Positions 44,841-58,200 of a stretch of 64,000 bases of DNA are shown here, piece after piece. Made by a program: the position numbers and the translations under genes. The DNA is from Atrichornis clamosus (Eukaryota > Chordata > Aves > Passeriformes > Menuridae), in NCBI GenBank assembly GCA_013400975.1, contig WBMZ01003003.1, forward strand, positions 1-64,000. Direction: 5' to 3'. The notes beneath the pieces were generated by a model. The model did not search any database and was not told the DNA's origin. It saw only the letters and a program-made list of their open reading frames with translations. The first letter of the stretch is position 1, and each line of letters starts with the position of its first letter.

Positions 44841-46894
44841 GTAAGTACTGAAGAGAGAAGCAGATTCCCATTCCATGGTAGGAGAAATGCAGCAAAGTAT
44901 TAAAGAAGCTAAGCAAACTCATTTCTTCAGCATGTGAGGTTGAAATAAACAGGCAAAGAAACATCTCACCCTCCCGAGCTTCTCAAGAGTAAATCATCCA
45001 AACTATTAGTTATCCATCCTCTACTCTGTCATTATTCTCTGCCTGTCAACTCCTTGTAGGGGCAGCCTGTTCCACCCCTCTTGTGTTATTATGGTTGCCA
45101 TGCCCTCCTCTCAGCAGCTCCTATCAGTTATAATGACACAGTGAGAGTGAAAAACCCACACTCAGGCTTCCAAATTACCAGGAATTAGAAGAACAACAAT
45201 AAAATTGCTAAAGAAAAAAAAAGCAAACAAAAAAAGCAAACAAAAAAACCCCAAACCAACAAATAGAATAAAAAGATAACCAATGTGAGAGAGTGAGAGA
45301 ATTTTGCAATCTGTAGATGATTTCTGCTTCTGGTATTGCATACGTCATTAAGATTTATAGGTCAGTCCAGAACTTAAAGAGCAGATGTTTTCTCATTATT
45401 TATCTTCCTAGCTAAGGCAGAAGATTCCTTTTTAAGGAAATCTGCATAACACATGCAATGAAAATAGATCAGGTCCTACGATCAGCCTTTTAAACCAGCG
45501 CGTGAGCTGGGTCAGCTGGAACACCCATCAAAGAGAAGTTTCATTTTACCCTCCACAACAAAAAGAAATGTGTTCACTGGCATCTGAAAATGACTGAAAA
45601 TGTCAAATAGTAGAACTGAATTTTACCTCCTATCTGGCTGTCCTCTGACTATAGTTACGAACATTCGAAGAGATTCTTGTATGAACAGTCAACTAGTTAG
45701 CGTGCTCCAGCTTCTGCACTTCATTCCAAGACCTGGGGTTTTGAGCCTTAATACAAAAATTACTTTAACCAAAGTAGTACTCTGAATAATATCACTGCTA
45801 CACATGCTCTTTGTAAAGCACAACCTGTCAGTGCTATGCTGCAGTCCCCCAAACCGATCAGAGCAATGTCACTTCCACAGGCATTTCTCCTCATCAGAGC
45901 CCTCCAGGGCTTTTTACATATGTAGCCACAGAATTGAAGCAGCTTTCAAGGATCCACTTTTCTAACCATTGCACCCCTTTGTGGGCAAATCACTGGGTAT
46001 TTGGAGGCTATTTACACGTCATCTTCTGTTGTGAAGGTGGAAAAGAAAAACCAAAACAAACAAAATATTCCAAGAACTTGAATTCTAACTTTCTTCTTGT
46101 GTTCTTTACATCAGAAATACCCGATTCAGAACTACAGAATATCCTTTCCAACTTGTAACATCCTTCCAGAATATATAAGTTCTACACATTTAAAACCCCA
46201 TAAATTTTTTCATATACTCTTTGGTCTTTTTTGTCAGTATAATTGGGCTGAATAGGGATCTCACATGTTCCCAAGGCAGCTGAGACTGTGTCTGACCTTT
46301 GAAGTGTCTCAAACTCTGGGATCACAGGATGCCTTGTATGTGAAGATCCTCTTTCTGACTGCTCTTCCCTTGAAGAGATGCCTCTACAATCCTGCTTCAG
46401 GCCTTAAAAGCACTGCTGAGACTACTCACGCCTGAAAAACCTACTCAAAGCTACACACCTCCAGGGTGATAGATTCATTTTAGAATCAAAAGTAATTAAG
46501 GGAAAAAGAAGCACAAACTTGCACAGGGGCCTCACTATCAAATCACACAAGCAGTAAAGCTCTTCAAGCAAAGAATCAAAAGCCTTCATAATCCTCTGCA
46601 GAGCCAATGCCCTCTTCTAGGGACTCTATGGGATCTCCTTCCCTTTGTACATGTTGAGGCACAAAACAAAAGAAACCTTGTCTGTTTTCCTGAGATCTCA
46701 GATTCTTACAACAGCCACTCTGCTTCTCAGCATCCTCAGGCAATAAAAGCCCAAAACCCATGGCAGATGAACAGGAACAATGAGTTCCCTGGAGCCTACC
46801 TGCCCCCTTTAGCAAATCTTTTGCCTGAGAAACACCACCACTGACCCCCACAGCAGCTGTGATGGTGAGGTGCTGTGTGAGATTTTAACTCTAA
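44841..46894. other. Unique sequence with an A-rich patch, no gene seen
   Basis: An A-rich low-complexity tract with AAAGCAAACAAAA units lies at 45208-45276. The minus frame 46576-46851 (91 codons) ends in an acidic stretch but has no recognised domain. Confidence 0.4.
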
Positions 46895-47700
46895 GCAGGG
46901 ATTTGGACAAGGTAGATTGACAGGCCAAGGCCAGCTGTATGAAGTTCAACAAGGAGAAGCTCTGGGTCCTGCGCTTTGGCCATGACCACCCCAGTCAAGT
47001 CCGAAACAGACAGGACCAAAAAAAGGAGTAAAAAAAAGCCCACAAAATCATACATCTGAGAGAGCTATCCAGAAAACAGGCCACCTACAACATAGGCCTG
47101 AGGTTCACTAAGGGGAAAGCTCCAGGGCCAGCATTAGACACAGGCACATCTGTTTCCTACTGTATTTAGCATTGCTGCGGCCGCACCTTGAGCACTGTGT
47201 GCAGTCCTGGGCCCCACAGTTTAAGACAGACGTGAAGATCCTTGAATGTGCCCAGAGGAGGACAACAAAGCTGGTGAAGGGAATGGAAGGCATGTCCTGT
47301 GAGGAGCTGCTGAGGACTTTGGGCTTGTCTAGTTTTGAGAGAAGGAGTTTGGGGGGCAACCTCATTGCTCTCTGCAGCCTCCTGAGGAGGGGAAGTAGAG
47401 AGGGAGATGCTGAGCTCTTCTCCCTGGGATCTAGGGACACGACATGTGGGAATGTTTTAAAGCTGCATCAGGGCAAGTTTGGACTTGACATTAAGAAACA
47501 GTTCTTCACCGAGAGGGTGGCCAAAGCCTGGAACAGGCTTCCTAGAGAGATGGTTGATGCCCCAAGCCTGTAAGTGTTTAAGATGCACTTGGGCAATGCC
47601 CTTAATAGTCTGCTTTAACTTTTGGTCAACCCTGAAGTGGTCAGGCAGTTGGACTGAATGATCATTGTATGTCCCTTCCAATGCTACTCTTCCTTTCCAC
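46895..47700 (+). mobile_element. CR1 LINE, 5'-truncated, with long ORF2 remnant
   Basis: A plus-strand CR1. It begins near GGGATTTGGACAAGG (46899-46913), continues with TGTATGAAGTTCAACAAGGA (46935-46954), and has a diverged A-rich middle (46990-47160). It then carries a well-kept ORF2 C-terminal coding region from about 47165. The end has the GTTGGACTGAATGATCATTG block (47648-47667) and CCCTTCCAATGC, with a degenerate tail. It is older than the copy at 39.8-40.6 kb in its tail but better preserved in its frame. Confidence 0.92.
47172..47573 (+). pseudogene. CR1 ORF2 C-terminal remnant, 133 codons open
   Basis: The frame encodes the C-terminal domain that follows the reverse transcriptase in CR1 ORF2. 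Typical family blocks are in order: RPHLEHCVQSWAPQFKTDVK, ECAQRRTTKLVKGMEGM, LRTLGLSSFERRSLGGNLIA, then FFTERVAKAWNRLPREMVDA. The frame is entered without an ATG because the element is truncated. It ends at a TAA (47571-47573) that appears to be a one-base change of a serine codon: the following GTGTTTAAG continues the family reading frame. No endonuclease or catalytic RT part is present, so this is a dead copy with a chance-preserved frame. Confidence 0.88.
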
Positions 47701-49529
47701 TCTACCTACAACACAGCTCAAACAGAGATGGAGGCCAAGGCCTGAGCTGAGTTGAGACTCTAGGATCCATGGGAAGGGGTGAGTGGAGGCCTCAAGTTAG
47801 TCTAGTCATGAGCATTAAGGCCTATTAGTGCCCTCAGGGCTCTGACATCATCATGGGACATTGATCTGTCTACCTTTAGGTAGCCCAGTGAGGTAGCTCA
47901 GCTAGCCTGACCTCTCACTATCACCCATGGCAGATACTCAGATTCACTTTTACAATATAGTTGGAATTTGCTTAGATTAGCTGGATGGTGTGACTATCCC
48001 ACTGCAGATCTCACTACCTGTCTCTCTCTGGGGAACTATGATAGTAGTTCTGTACTTGGGACCCTCAGGCTCTGCTGGATTTTCCTCTAGGTAGACTGCT
48101 CTCTCTCTTTAGTCCCAGATATCCCAAAGTTTTCTCAGTCATTCTCAGAGCAAGTCACCCTCTGACTTTTGTCTTTAACCTTTTCCCTATGTATCTGCGT
48201 AGTAGCTCAATGAACCATCTGTAGTGCCAGTCTATCCAAGCTCTGTTCCACTATGTCGTGAGGAGGTAAAGAAAATGCATTTTAAAATTGTAGTCAATGC
48301 TGTGTGCCAGCTGTTGGTGTCCCTTGGAAAATATTTGCACTGTTTGTTATTGACATGAAAGTTCTCTTGGTAATTGGTGTGCTGCTTATAGTTCTTCAGG
48401 ATTCCTTCCCTCTTTGGCTATCCCAAAGAAATGTGCTGTACGGGCCAATGTGAGCGTTCAGTTGAGCTGATCCAGTCCAGTACTTTTCTGTATTAGGCGA
48501 AAATATTGTTTTCATTACCAATCTTTAACTCTTAAAAAAAAATCCCTGCAACTGTAACCGTTTCTCATAAAGTCCCCATTGCATAAGCAGTTGCCCCAGG
48601 TCCTGGGAACAACAGCCCGTTCACACATGGACTGCACCACAAAAGCAATAGCTCGCAGTGGTCAGGCCAGGGCAGAGCAAGGACGTGCTCTCTGTAAGGG
48701 ACAGATGGTATCTATTTAGCTAAACATTCTTCCACTAAGGCTGTTTTAACGCCCAGATAATTTTTATCAGCTTCTTATCACATTTGGGAGCCCAGCATGC
48801 TTCTGATAGAGGCTGTGTAAGTGCTTTCCAGAGAGTGCTGTAGTTTCAGGGTTCAAGGCAGCATATCAGCATGAAGAGGAGGTGTGTGGATGTGGAGGGG
48901 TGGATAAAAACAACCCCATGCCATGTTTGCTGATTTTGAAATGTTCTTGGATGAATCTCCAGGTAGAATATAGATACAAGAACGTGGGAGGCCTCTTTCA
49001 TCCATACTCAGTTTTGCTATACATTCAGGGCCAGACTGTGAGCCTTTAACTCCTCGGTGTCTGTGCACTGGTTTTTAGGCTGACATGGAGGAGCTCTGCC
49101 AGTGCCCTGAACAACTCAGAGATGCCTCACTGGCATCTGTAGCATGGTATTAAGCCCAAGCTATCCTGGCTCACATCTGACTGCAAAATTCAGTGTAGAC
49201 ATGCAACTTAGCCTGGCACCCACTCCTAGGAATGCTTCCCTTCCCAGATACTTCTGTTGTAAGGACAAGGTGTTACTCATCCTCACTACGCATATCACAG
49301 GGTGCCTTAGTGTTAGACTGTCAGGCAGAGCTGTCATCTGAAACCCCCAGTGCAGTGAGGCGATGCAGCCCTGTGTCAGCCCTCTTGAACTGTGACAGTA
49401 CCACATGCGACACGAGTAGCACGACATCTGCACAGTGTAGCATGCACCAGAGCACCTTCATGTAAAGAGCAGGAGCGTGTTCAGACAGAGCAGAGAGGAA
49501 AGTACGGGACACTTATGAAAGGCAAAGAA

Positions 49530-49532
<3 letters not shown>
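47701..49532. other. Unique sequence, no gene seen
   Basis: Average composition; short overlapping frames on both strands near 49144-49500 have no recognised domains. Several CpGs cluster at 49405-49425 but do not amount to an island. Confidence 0.4.

Positions 49533-49562
<30 letters not shown>
49533..49562 (+). repeat. (TC)15 microsatellite
   Basis: Fifteen uninterrupted TC units followed by CTTTTCTTTCTTC, making a homopyrimidine stretch of about 45 bases. It is likely length-polymorphic and capable of triplex structure. Confidence 0.95.
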
Positions 49563-49564
<2 letters not shown>

Positions 49565-52500
49565 TTTCTTTCTTCACCAGGGAACTGGCTCACACAGTAC
49601 TACAATAACAAGAACTGGCAGGCTGCCCAGCATCGCTGTACTTTGGTTGTAAGTGAACTATGAGGCTAAAGCAATCTTCTGGGAAAAGTTCACACCAAAT
49701 GTATTGTATGTTATGTTTTCCCCTCATTGTATTTTTTTTCCAAAACAGTCTATTATATTCCTTCCCTGTTGCATTGTGGATTTCTTTAAGATCCCCAGGA
49801 GCTGCCCTTTTTAAAACTAAACATTTGGGTAATCGAACAGATCTGTTTTTTGAAGTAACAGAGATAAACTAGTAATCCTCCTCTCAGAGCCAACCTTCAG
49901 AAAAAAACCAGTGCACAATTCATTAAATGGTGGGGTTTTCTGTTGTTGGAATTGTATTTGCTTGGGTTTTTTTCCTCAGTTAAAGCCAAAAAGTTAAATG
50001 AGAGAAAGAAGTGTGCTATTAAAACACTATCTATATGATGTACATCTTCCATGGAGTGGGAGCCAAAGCAGACAGGATTTTAAAATAGTAGTGCAGTAAA
50101 AGGAAAAATGTTCCAAAAATATGTTCTCTGTTTCACCTGAAGCTTTCAAAAAAATTCTCTTGTGTTTTTACATGACAGTCCTGGATACCTCAGAGATGAC
50201 AGCTGTAACTTCCACTATAAGATATAGTCTTTTTTTCCTGTTTCTCAATGTGGATTTGCAGGGTCATAAAAAGACAAATTTTCTAAGTTCACAGAAACTA
50301 CGAACACACTGGACATAATTTATCTGACAAACCAGACTATGGACAGACAGTTGAAAACTGGGTAACAAAAGTATGCCTATCTATACATAAGTAGCTCAAA
50401 TACATATTCTCCATTGCTTGCAAAGGCAGATGCTGTGAATTTATAATTTACTGTTGTTTTTACTAATTAGTTTTATTGTATTATTGCCTAGAGGCCGTTG
50501 CTAAGCTCTGCATTGCATTGTCTAAGGTGTTGCACCTATGCATAGGAAGTTTCTTCCTCAAAAGGTTTAGGAGGCCAGCTTAGGGTCCTTTTGCAGATGT
50601 GATGTCACAGTACAGAAAACAACCTCACAGCAAACATGAAACACTTAATTCAGCTTAAATTTGCAGCGGTATCAAGTACCTGTAATTCCAGGAGACCTTG
50701 GTAGGAGTTTTGAGTGTTCAGCACTTTTGAAAGCCAGACTGGAGTTCCTTGCCATGCTTCTGACAAAAAGTCCTTAGAAATTAAAGGAAAAGACTTATTA
50801 GGTTATCAGTCCAAATTCATCCCAGAAGAAAACCCATCGAAGTCAATAAAATTTCACTGGGGATGGATTTACCATAGAAAGATTGATCCCTATAGTATAT
50901 TTAGAAATGCTTTGTCCTATACAGTTTTAATTAGCTCTACATTAGTCAAGGTACTGTACCATTGTTTCAATCAGCTACCCTAGCAGAGAACTGTCTCTAG
51001 CTATCCTTGCCCACATTTCTCCTCCCACCCCCATCCCTTGCTGTCTCCTTTTCACCCCCTCATTATTTTATGTCTAATTTGGCTAATGAATTTCTCAGAC
51101 AGAGCCTTCTTTCATGTTTGAGAAGGATGTTGCCTGTATTGAGGCGAAAGAAAAAAAAAAGACTAGAAAGAAAGAACAAATTCTTTTACTGAGAAAAGCA
51201 AAGGTGTCTATGAAGCTTTAAGCTTTTTTTTGTCACTCCATCAATCCATATATAGCTATGTTACAGTTTTTCACCCCATATTCTGCATTAAGTTGGGCAT
51301 GCATTCCTTAGTCTTGACTTTCCAGTTTCAACACTGACTTGCTGCATTGTCAGAGCAAGTGGTTCTCGTTTCAAACCTCTGCTTTACCACTGTTGCAATA
51401 GGCATAGACATGCACGTGTATGTGTAAAGAATTTCTCAAGTTGCTTCACAGAAATCAGGAAAGCATTTGAAGTTCTGTAGTGGAAAAACACAGTAATACA
51501 AGGAAAAGTACTGTTGCCATCAATACTACTGTCTTTTTTTAAAAAAATAATTCTAGCACAAACATTAATCTTTTCTTTGAGTCTTGCCAATTTTTTTTAC
51601 CTTCCCTAATGAAAGTTCAAACAAGATTATAGGGAATTTGTAGTCTCTGTATGCTTTCAGTCATATAATTACAACTAAAACAACTGTGTCAAGAATAACT
51701 GCAGAAACTGTGGTTTCAGTGCTGCCTTCTGCCAAAGAAAAGAATGTCCCCAACTAAGAAAAAAAGCCTCTAAACCCACATTGGACAAGTTACTAAATCC
51801 CATCTACGTAAACACGTGTGTGTTCATTTCTGAGTCACTATATCATTTGACCATGCAAGAAACAAGACAGTTTGCTTGAAGAAATTCGGGAAGACCAGCA
51901 TATAATTTTTTTAAATGCCATGTTTTCAGTTTTTTAATGGTCTTCTAAAGCAGGCACACACTTACTTTAAAATTAACCACAGAGCTTAATTAAGCTTCCT
52001 CTGATTGTGCTGGGAGGGTTCCATGTTGTCTTCCTGTGGTCATTTTATCAGCCAGGGCTTTTCATGTAAGAATGTGCTGCATCCATATCACAGCATGGGG
52101 TCTCATCATAGACACCTGCTCTCAGCCTGTGAACACAGATTTTAATCCCCTTCCCTGCAAAAATGGTGACAGAAGGACATATTATTTAATTACTCATGCA
52201 TGCTCTCCAAGACAGGGTCCACAGCTCCACTTGTTTCATGTGGCTTGTGCTATTTTTGGGGGGTGATCAAATAGGATGGTTGTTAAAAAAGGAGAAAGCT
52301 TCACAATAGACTCCTCTTTGCTATTGGATGAGAACAATATATTTAAAGATTGGCAGGATAAGAACAGAGTGGGAACTGAAGAAAATCTAGGTATGGTAAA
52401 TATAGCCATAAATTTTTTTGTGACTTCTTTTGCTCTCACTGTGAAGATATGTAAGCTAAACTGTACTGTGTAACTTCACTCTCCTCCACTACAAGATCAT

Positions 52501-54014
52501 GGATCCAGCAAAAATTTTCTGTGATAGCCACCTCTAACATACTGAAGAAGATGAAACCAACTTAAACTTACTGAAGCCTTCATCTAAGTAAGATCTGCAG
52601 TAGTGGTTATGTTTGCCTCAGGTGCTAGAAGAGGAAAAAATGGGAGGAAGATGAAAGAAGAACTATAAACTTTTAGTTCTGCTTAAACAATACATTTGCT
52701 AAATCACTTCAGTCAGAATCATTCAGCAATTCCTACAAAGTCCTATCATGGACCAAAGCAAAGCACAGCTGAATGAAACGTTATATATTGTATCCAGCAA
52801 GCAATCACTATACTTGCATTCTCATTGCCCTCAGCAGCACCTGCGTGCTTTGATCACGGTCCTTTTATGTGCTGCACTGTATACAAAAGACTGAGCCAGC
52901 AATTAGCCATTCTAGCACTGGGTCCTGAAATCTCTGCAAATGCTTCAGCTCTTTAATGAATTCCTAAATAGAAGGAAGTTGCAAACAAAGTTCAGCTTGT
53001 GTGTTTTATGCCAGGTTCCCACAGCACTGTAGGTTTTTAGAGCTTAATTAATGACACTTGCATCCTGTATGCCTTCCAGAGTTTTAGTGGAACTTTTACT
53101 GGTCACTTCAAACTTTGACATCTTTTGGACAATTGTCCTCAGAATATTGGGCAATCTCCCCAGTCTTTGGAAGGAAAAAAGCAAGACATCACTGCCAATC
53201 ATGACTCATCTGTATTAACGGGATGAACAAAAACTGGAGGGACAAAACGTGCATCATTTCAAGTAAACTACTCATCAGAAATCCTATGCATTGTATAGGA
53301 ACCAAAACGGGTGATGAAAATTAAAAACCACAGCCTAATATACCAGCATTTGGGAACTCTGCCAATGCCCCTAATTAAAATTTTGAACTAATCTCTTCAG
53401 GGAATCCAAGAAATTCTTTCAGAAAATGGAACATTCTTCTATGCACATCCAACTACTTATCCTGTAAGAGGGAATATAAAGGAGATTGTATACGATCAGA
53501 CAGAGGTCAGTGAAGTGGAAAGGACAGTGTGAAAGCTACAGGAAATGAGCCATCTATGAATGAAAATACTGGAATTCCTTCTTGAACTCTGACTCACATA
53601 ATGTAAGATTTTGCTGGTCTTCATCTAGGGATCATTACATCAGTGGAAAGGCTTCATTAATTTTAGTGGGATTTTAATCAGTTCCAAAAACAGGAGAATA
53701 CAAAAATAGGTCTTTACAATATCAAGGTATGCCAACATGCCCTTTCCCTTCTTTTCGTTTTGTCCTGCCATGGTTGGAGAGCTTGGCAAGAGTGGTTTGA
53801 GATAAATGAGAAGTGTAGAGGCTGGACTGGAGAGGGTCTGAGACAGTCCCTGACATTGGCTTATTGACAATAAACAACACATTCAGTACTGTTAGAGATG
53901 CACTTAGACACGAAAGGAAGAAAAGAGTTGGTAATTGGCTGGTAAGTGGAGAGGGAAGGGATGTTGTTAAGTATTTCTAAGAAGGGAAAGTCCAAATCTT
54001 CTTTATTGTCAATT
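49563..54014. other. Unique AT-leaning sequence, no gene seen
   Basis: No CR1 tail or convincing exon pair. Minor T and A runs (for example near 51147 and 51534) are present. The plus frame 50714-50983 has no recognised domain. Confidence 0.4.
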
Positions 54015-54029
54015 AAAAAAAAAAAAAAA
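54015..54029 (+). repeat. A15 homopolymer
   Basis: Fifteen A in a row. I looked for a processed pseudogene upstream of it and found none. Confidence 0.9.
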
Positions 54030-55197
54030 GCCTGAGTAAGATATAAAGAAAAATACGATGATAGGCAGGTGTGAAGAGGGGAGTAAGGTAAGTAGAGCAA
54101 CTGTACAAGGCTAGGCTAGAATCTCACACATCTGTATGGAAAAAGAGACAAGATAAGAAGGAGTTACAAGGAAAGTCACAGGCATCAGGGAAACTGCATC
54201 ATACTTAATAGGTTTCATCTTTGGAGAAACCAGCAGGGTCCAATAAAGAAAAATAAGTGAAGGCAGTAGGAGAGAACTACCAAAGATTAATCTAGGCTGG
54301 CTCTGCAAAGAGTAAATCTGTTTAGGTATGCAACTCTGCCTTATAGCTCAAGCAATCCTATCCTGAGCTCAAATTATTCAAATCTAAGGCTTTTGTTTGG
54401 CCTATGTGGAACTACAGGGTTTCATCGTTGCCTTACACTTCCCGTAGCCGCTGACACTCAGGCAGACTGGCTGAACTTAGGGAAATGGAGGCAAAAGCCT
54501 GCTTTGCATGGCTGTAAATGACTACATGCAAAACAAGGCTGTAGGGACTCAGGTCCCTCAGCTAATTCTCCCAAGTGAGCAAGATGTGCAGTGAACCCAA
54601 ACATGACTTTAGCTTCGATACGCTTGTCATTTGCAGAGCGTTCCCTCTTCTCTCTGGCTTAGAAACAAACAAAACTTCCTCTCTGCTACCTTTTTCTAAA
54701 GGATTGTTCTGCGACTAAGCCATTTATGTGTCTATATTACATGTAATTCTCTGATGTCAAATGAGATAAGAGAGATAATCCTCATAAAGGATTTGTGGCA
54801 TTATAGAGTACAGTTTCCATTCGTATGTTGTACGCATTGCCTTCAAGTGATGCTACAGGATCTCTGTATTCAGAGTTCAAGACACTTGCATTCAGCAATG
54901 CCTTATTATAGGTTTAGAAATACCAGCCACCCAACTAAGTGGCCAGCTGTTCAGATCCTGCTGTTCCCCAAATCCATACAAAGGTAAAGTACTATTGTGG
55001 TCAGTGGGATCCTTGCCAGGGTAACAAGATTGAAACCCTTTTCCTTATATTTATTCAACTGCCACTTCACTATAAAGTGGTAAAGTAAATAATAATAAAG
55101 TGAATGTTTAGCAAACAGAACAATTTATTCCAGGAAGAAGTCACCTTTGTTTCAATCATAGTTTGTCCAAGCCAGAAAGGTACATAGTTACTCTGGC
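54030..55197. other. Unique sequence, no gene seen
   Basis: Purine-biased to about 54260, then ordinary. The frame 54754-54987 has no recognised domain. Confidence 0.4.
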
Positions 55198-55214
55198 TTT
55201 TTTTTTTTTTTTTT
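55198..55214 (+). repeat. T17 homopolymer
   Basis: Seventeen T in a row. Read on the minus strand it would be a poly(A) tail, but the sequence on its other side is not recognisable as a retrocopy. Confidence 0.9.
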
Positions 55215-58200
55215 AAATTAATAGCCAAACTCTGTTGAAACAACCAGCTGGAATCTCGACATTGGATTTTAGTTATAACTCAAGGGTCTACTTAGGGTTT
55301 AAAGAATTTTTTGGCTCTACCTGAAGCCACTTTCACTGGGTATCTCTCAGGACAAAGCTGAATAACAGCTGAACTGCTGCTCTGGAACTCAGTTTCTCCA
55401 TCAGAATGAATATGGCATTAGTACTTCCAGGAGGTAATAATCACTAGGAAGATCTTTAGTTGTGTTTCCTGCTGTGCAACACAGGCTCTTTGGATGAAAG
55501 AACTGAATAATTTTGGGAAACACAGAGGAGCTATGTTCAGCAACTTCACAACATGACTGTTCTGATGCAAGGCCAACTCTGGCCTCTAAGCCTGGAAAAC
55601 AGTATAGCTGATCTCTGTGATACTGGGTGGTGTGAACTATTCACACAATGGGATATCCTACTTAGCACATGTGAGATATTTCTAGAAGGAACATGGCTGA
55701 TGATAAATTTACATGACATTAACACAAATGTCATTTACAATGCTCATTTGCCTAATTAATAGTGTATTTATGTTTCTTGAACATTGCAGTGATCATTTTT
55801 TAATTTCCTCTCCGTTGAGAGCATTTAGTAGAGTGGTGGAATTTATGTTTGCTCTCTAATGATGGTGCTTTAATCTCTACAGCAAAAATCTGCATTTTCT
55901 TGCCTCACCTACACTGACATTTTGCCTACTCCAGAATGGATCAGCAACATTCCACTAATAATAGCCATTTTCAGTGTGGAACAATAATCTGCATCTTAAA
56001 AGAAGTCTTTGCACCTCTGGATTTCAGCTACTCAGAAAGAGAAAGTGAAGTACGTAGCATAATTCTGCTACATACAAGCAGGCAATCATCTAATGGAAAT
56101 ATACCTTTAGCACCTTGTGTCTGTGTGATTTAGGATGCCACAAATCTCAGCTGTTTGTTGTCTTTCTGACTCTCGTGCCTGTGTTGAAATCACCACTGTG
56201 ACAGCCAAGATGAAGTAGCTGACTGTGTGAGCATTCCTTGTCCTTTCCAATACACAGCAAAGCTACTTAGCTTAAATCACCACTGACGGGAACTAACTTC
56301 TTAAACAGGTTTGAACTTGATCCTTGTTGAGCACATCTGACTGTGCCCCAGATTGCCTAGTTCAGCTCGATGCCAGCACATGTACCCTATTATCAGCAGC
56401 AGCAGCTCTACATCAGTCAGCAGCTGGCAGACGGGCCCTTGGGGACTTTTCTAGCTACGGCTAGTGCAGCCCTATGGCTGCTTCAATATATTCTCCATGC
56501 ACAAAAGGGGACATATCTCTGTGCAAATGTTGTTTTTGCACAAAGGGTGTCATTGATAGCAGGAAAGAGACAATGCTTGGGAGCTGGACATGTTGTTCAA
56601 ACATCATTCCAGTCTTTTTATATACTCTGATTAAGGCCCTTTACTTAGAACTGCCATCATGCTGTTGCTGGCTCCTTTGGATGCACAAGGAATATCTGAA
56701 ATCCCTTTTTACCCTTTTTAAAAGAGTGAATTCAACTGTATTTCAGTTCCTGAGTTTCTAGACTTTGTGACATTCTCTTAATGTAGTTTCTGGCTTATCT
56801 ATGTAGTATACACAAACAGGTACATCTGTAGTACCCATCTTTTCAAGCACTACAAACATTTTCACTATTTGCCAATTCAGTTTCTTCACTACATTTCCAG
56901 GTCATAACCCCACTGTTGTCAGCATTACTTAGCCCTTGACACCCTAGCAGTATTTCTTCAGTAGTGGCAGACAGGGCTCTTAGGCAACCAGGAAATCTAA
57001 AACAAAGGAAAACTGTTACAAGGAGAATATGGGACAGAGAGAGGAGTAAGTGGAACTAACAGACCAAAGGCCCAAGGGAAAGAAATTAAATTGAGGCTGG
57101 GAATAAGGACAGCAATATTTCAGGAGATTTGCTCCCAGGGCAGGCAGCAACAGCAAATCCCAGTTCTGCAAAGAACAGTGTCAGTCAAATGAAGCAGGAA
57201 TTCACCTGTTGTCAAAGTACAGCACCAGGACAGGGCTAAAGTTATTAGCATCCTGTGTTCAAAATGATACACAACTAAGCAAAGAGACAGAACATATGAC
57301 TAACTGAAGGGATTAATTTTCTAAACCTGGGGGTGTCTTTTAGATTTCTAAGTCTCTCCCATGGGACCTGTAATGCATCTGCTGTCCCTGTGCCAATGTC
57401 TCAGATAGATCATTACATTTAGGCTACTGAATACTAACCACTGTGTCCTGTTTTAGGATTGAGAAAATGAACAGGGACCGACTTCAACCAGCTTGAGACA
57501 GAATAGCTGTGTGATGGCCCAGGTGGTACCTTCAGCTCTCCGATGGGTTAACCCAGAGTAGTGGGTGGCTCAGCTCCTGGCCTGGCTCAACCACGTGGCC
57601 ACTTCCAACAGTGGACAGAAAGCTCTGCTCCCTGTCACGTGCTGAATGCAAACTGTGCAGCTGAGCACTGTCATTTCCCACAACACAGCTGAAGAACTCT
57701 GAAGACACAGCTTAATCAAGCACCAGGCATCCCCCATCACCACAGCCATGTGACCAAAGCCTTGCCACAACACAGCCTTTTCCCCCTGCCCATCCCGCCT
57801 GCCTTTACCTGGTCTCTTTCAGTTACTGCCATTTCTCCCTGAAGCTCTCTAGTGGCTGTGACAGGAACGTTGAAGAAGATGAGATAGAAGTACCTACAGC
57901 AAATAAATAAATTAATAAAGCAGTAAAAAGACCAAACTGAAGAACAAGGGGGACATGAGCTGTTCAGAGGATTGAAGGCCAGCCCATAGAGTCACTCAGT
58001 CTAGACTCCAGATGTGAACGCAGAGCCTCAGTGAGTGCAATACGGGACTGCGTAAATATCTCAGCCAGATGTCTCAGGACCCAAGCTACAAATCCTCACA
58101 AATGGTGACAGAGTTGGCTGTTGCTGTTTGTATAGCTCTGCTTCCAAGAGAATCAATGGTCATTCAGTCAGCAGCACTTCATTTTTGCTGCCAGATGGGA

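Noticed and set aside
54015..54029. A15 run as the poly(A) tail of a processed pseudogene
   Set aside because: No open or homologous sequence precedes it and I see no target-site duplication.
55198..55214. T17 run as a minus-strand retrocopy tail
   Set aside because: The sequence to the right (minus-strand upstream) shows no gene-like reading and no retroelement landmark.
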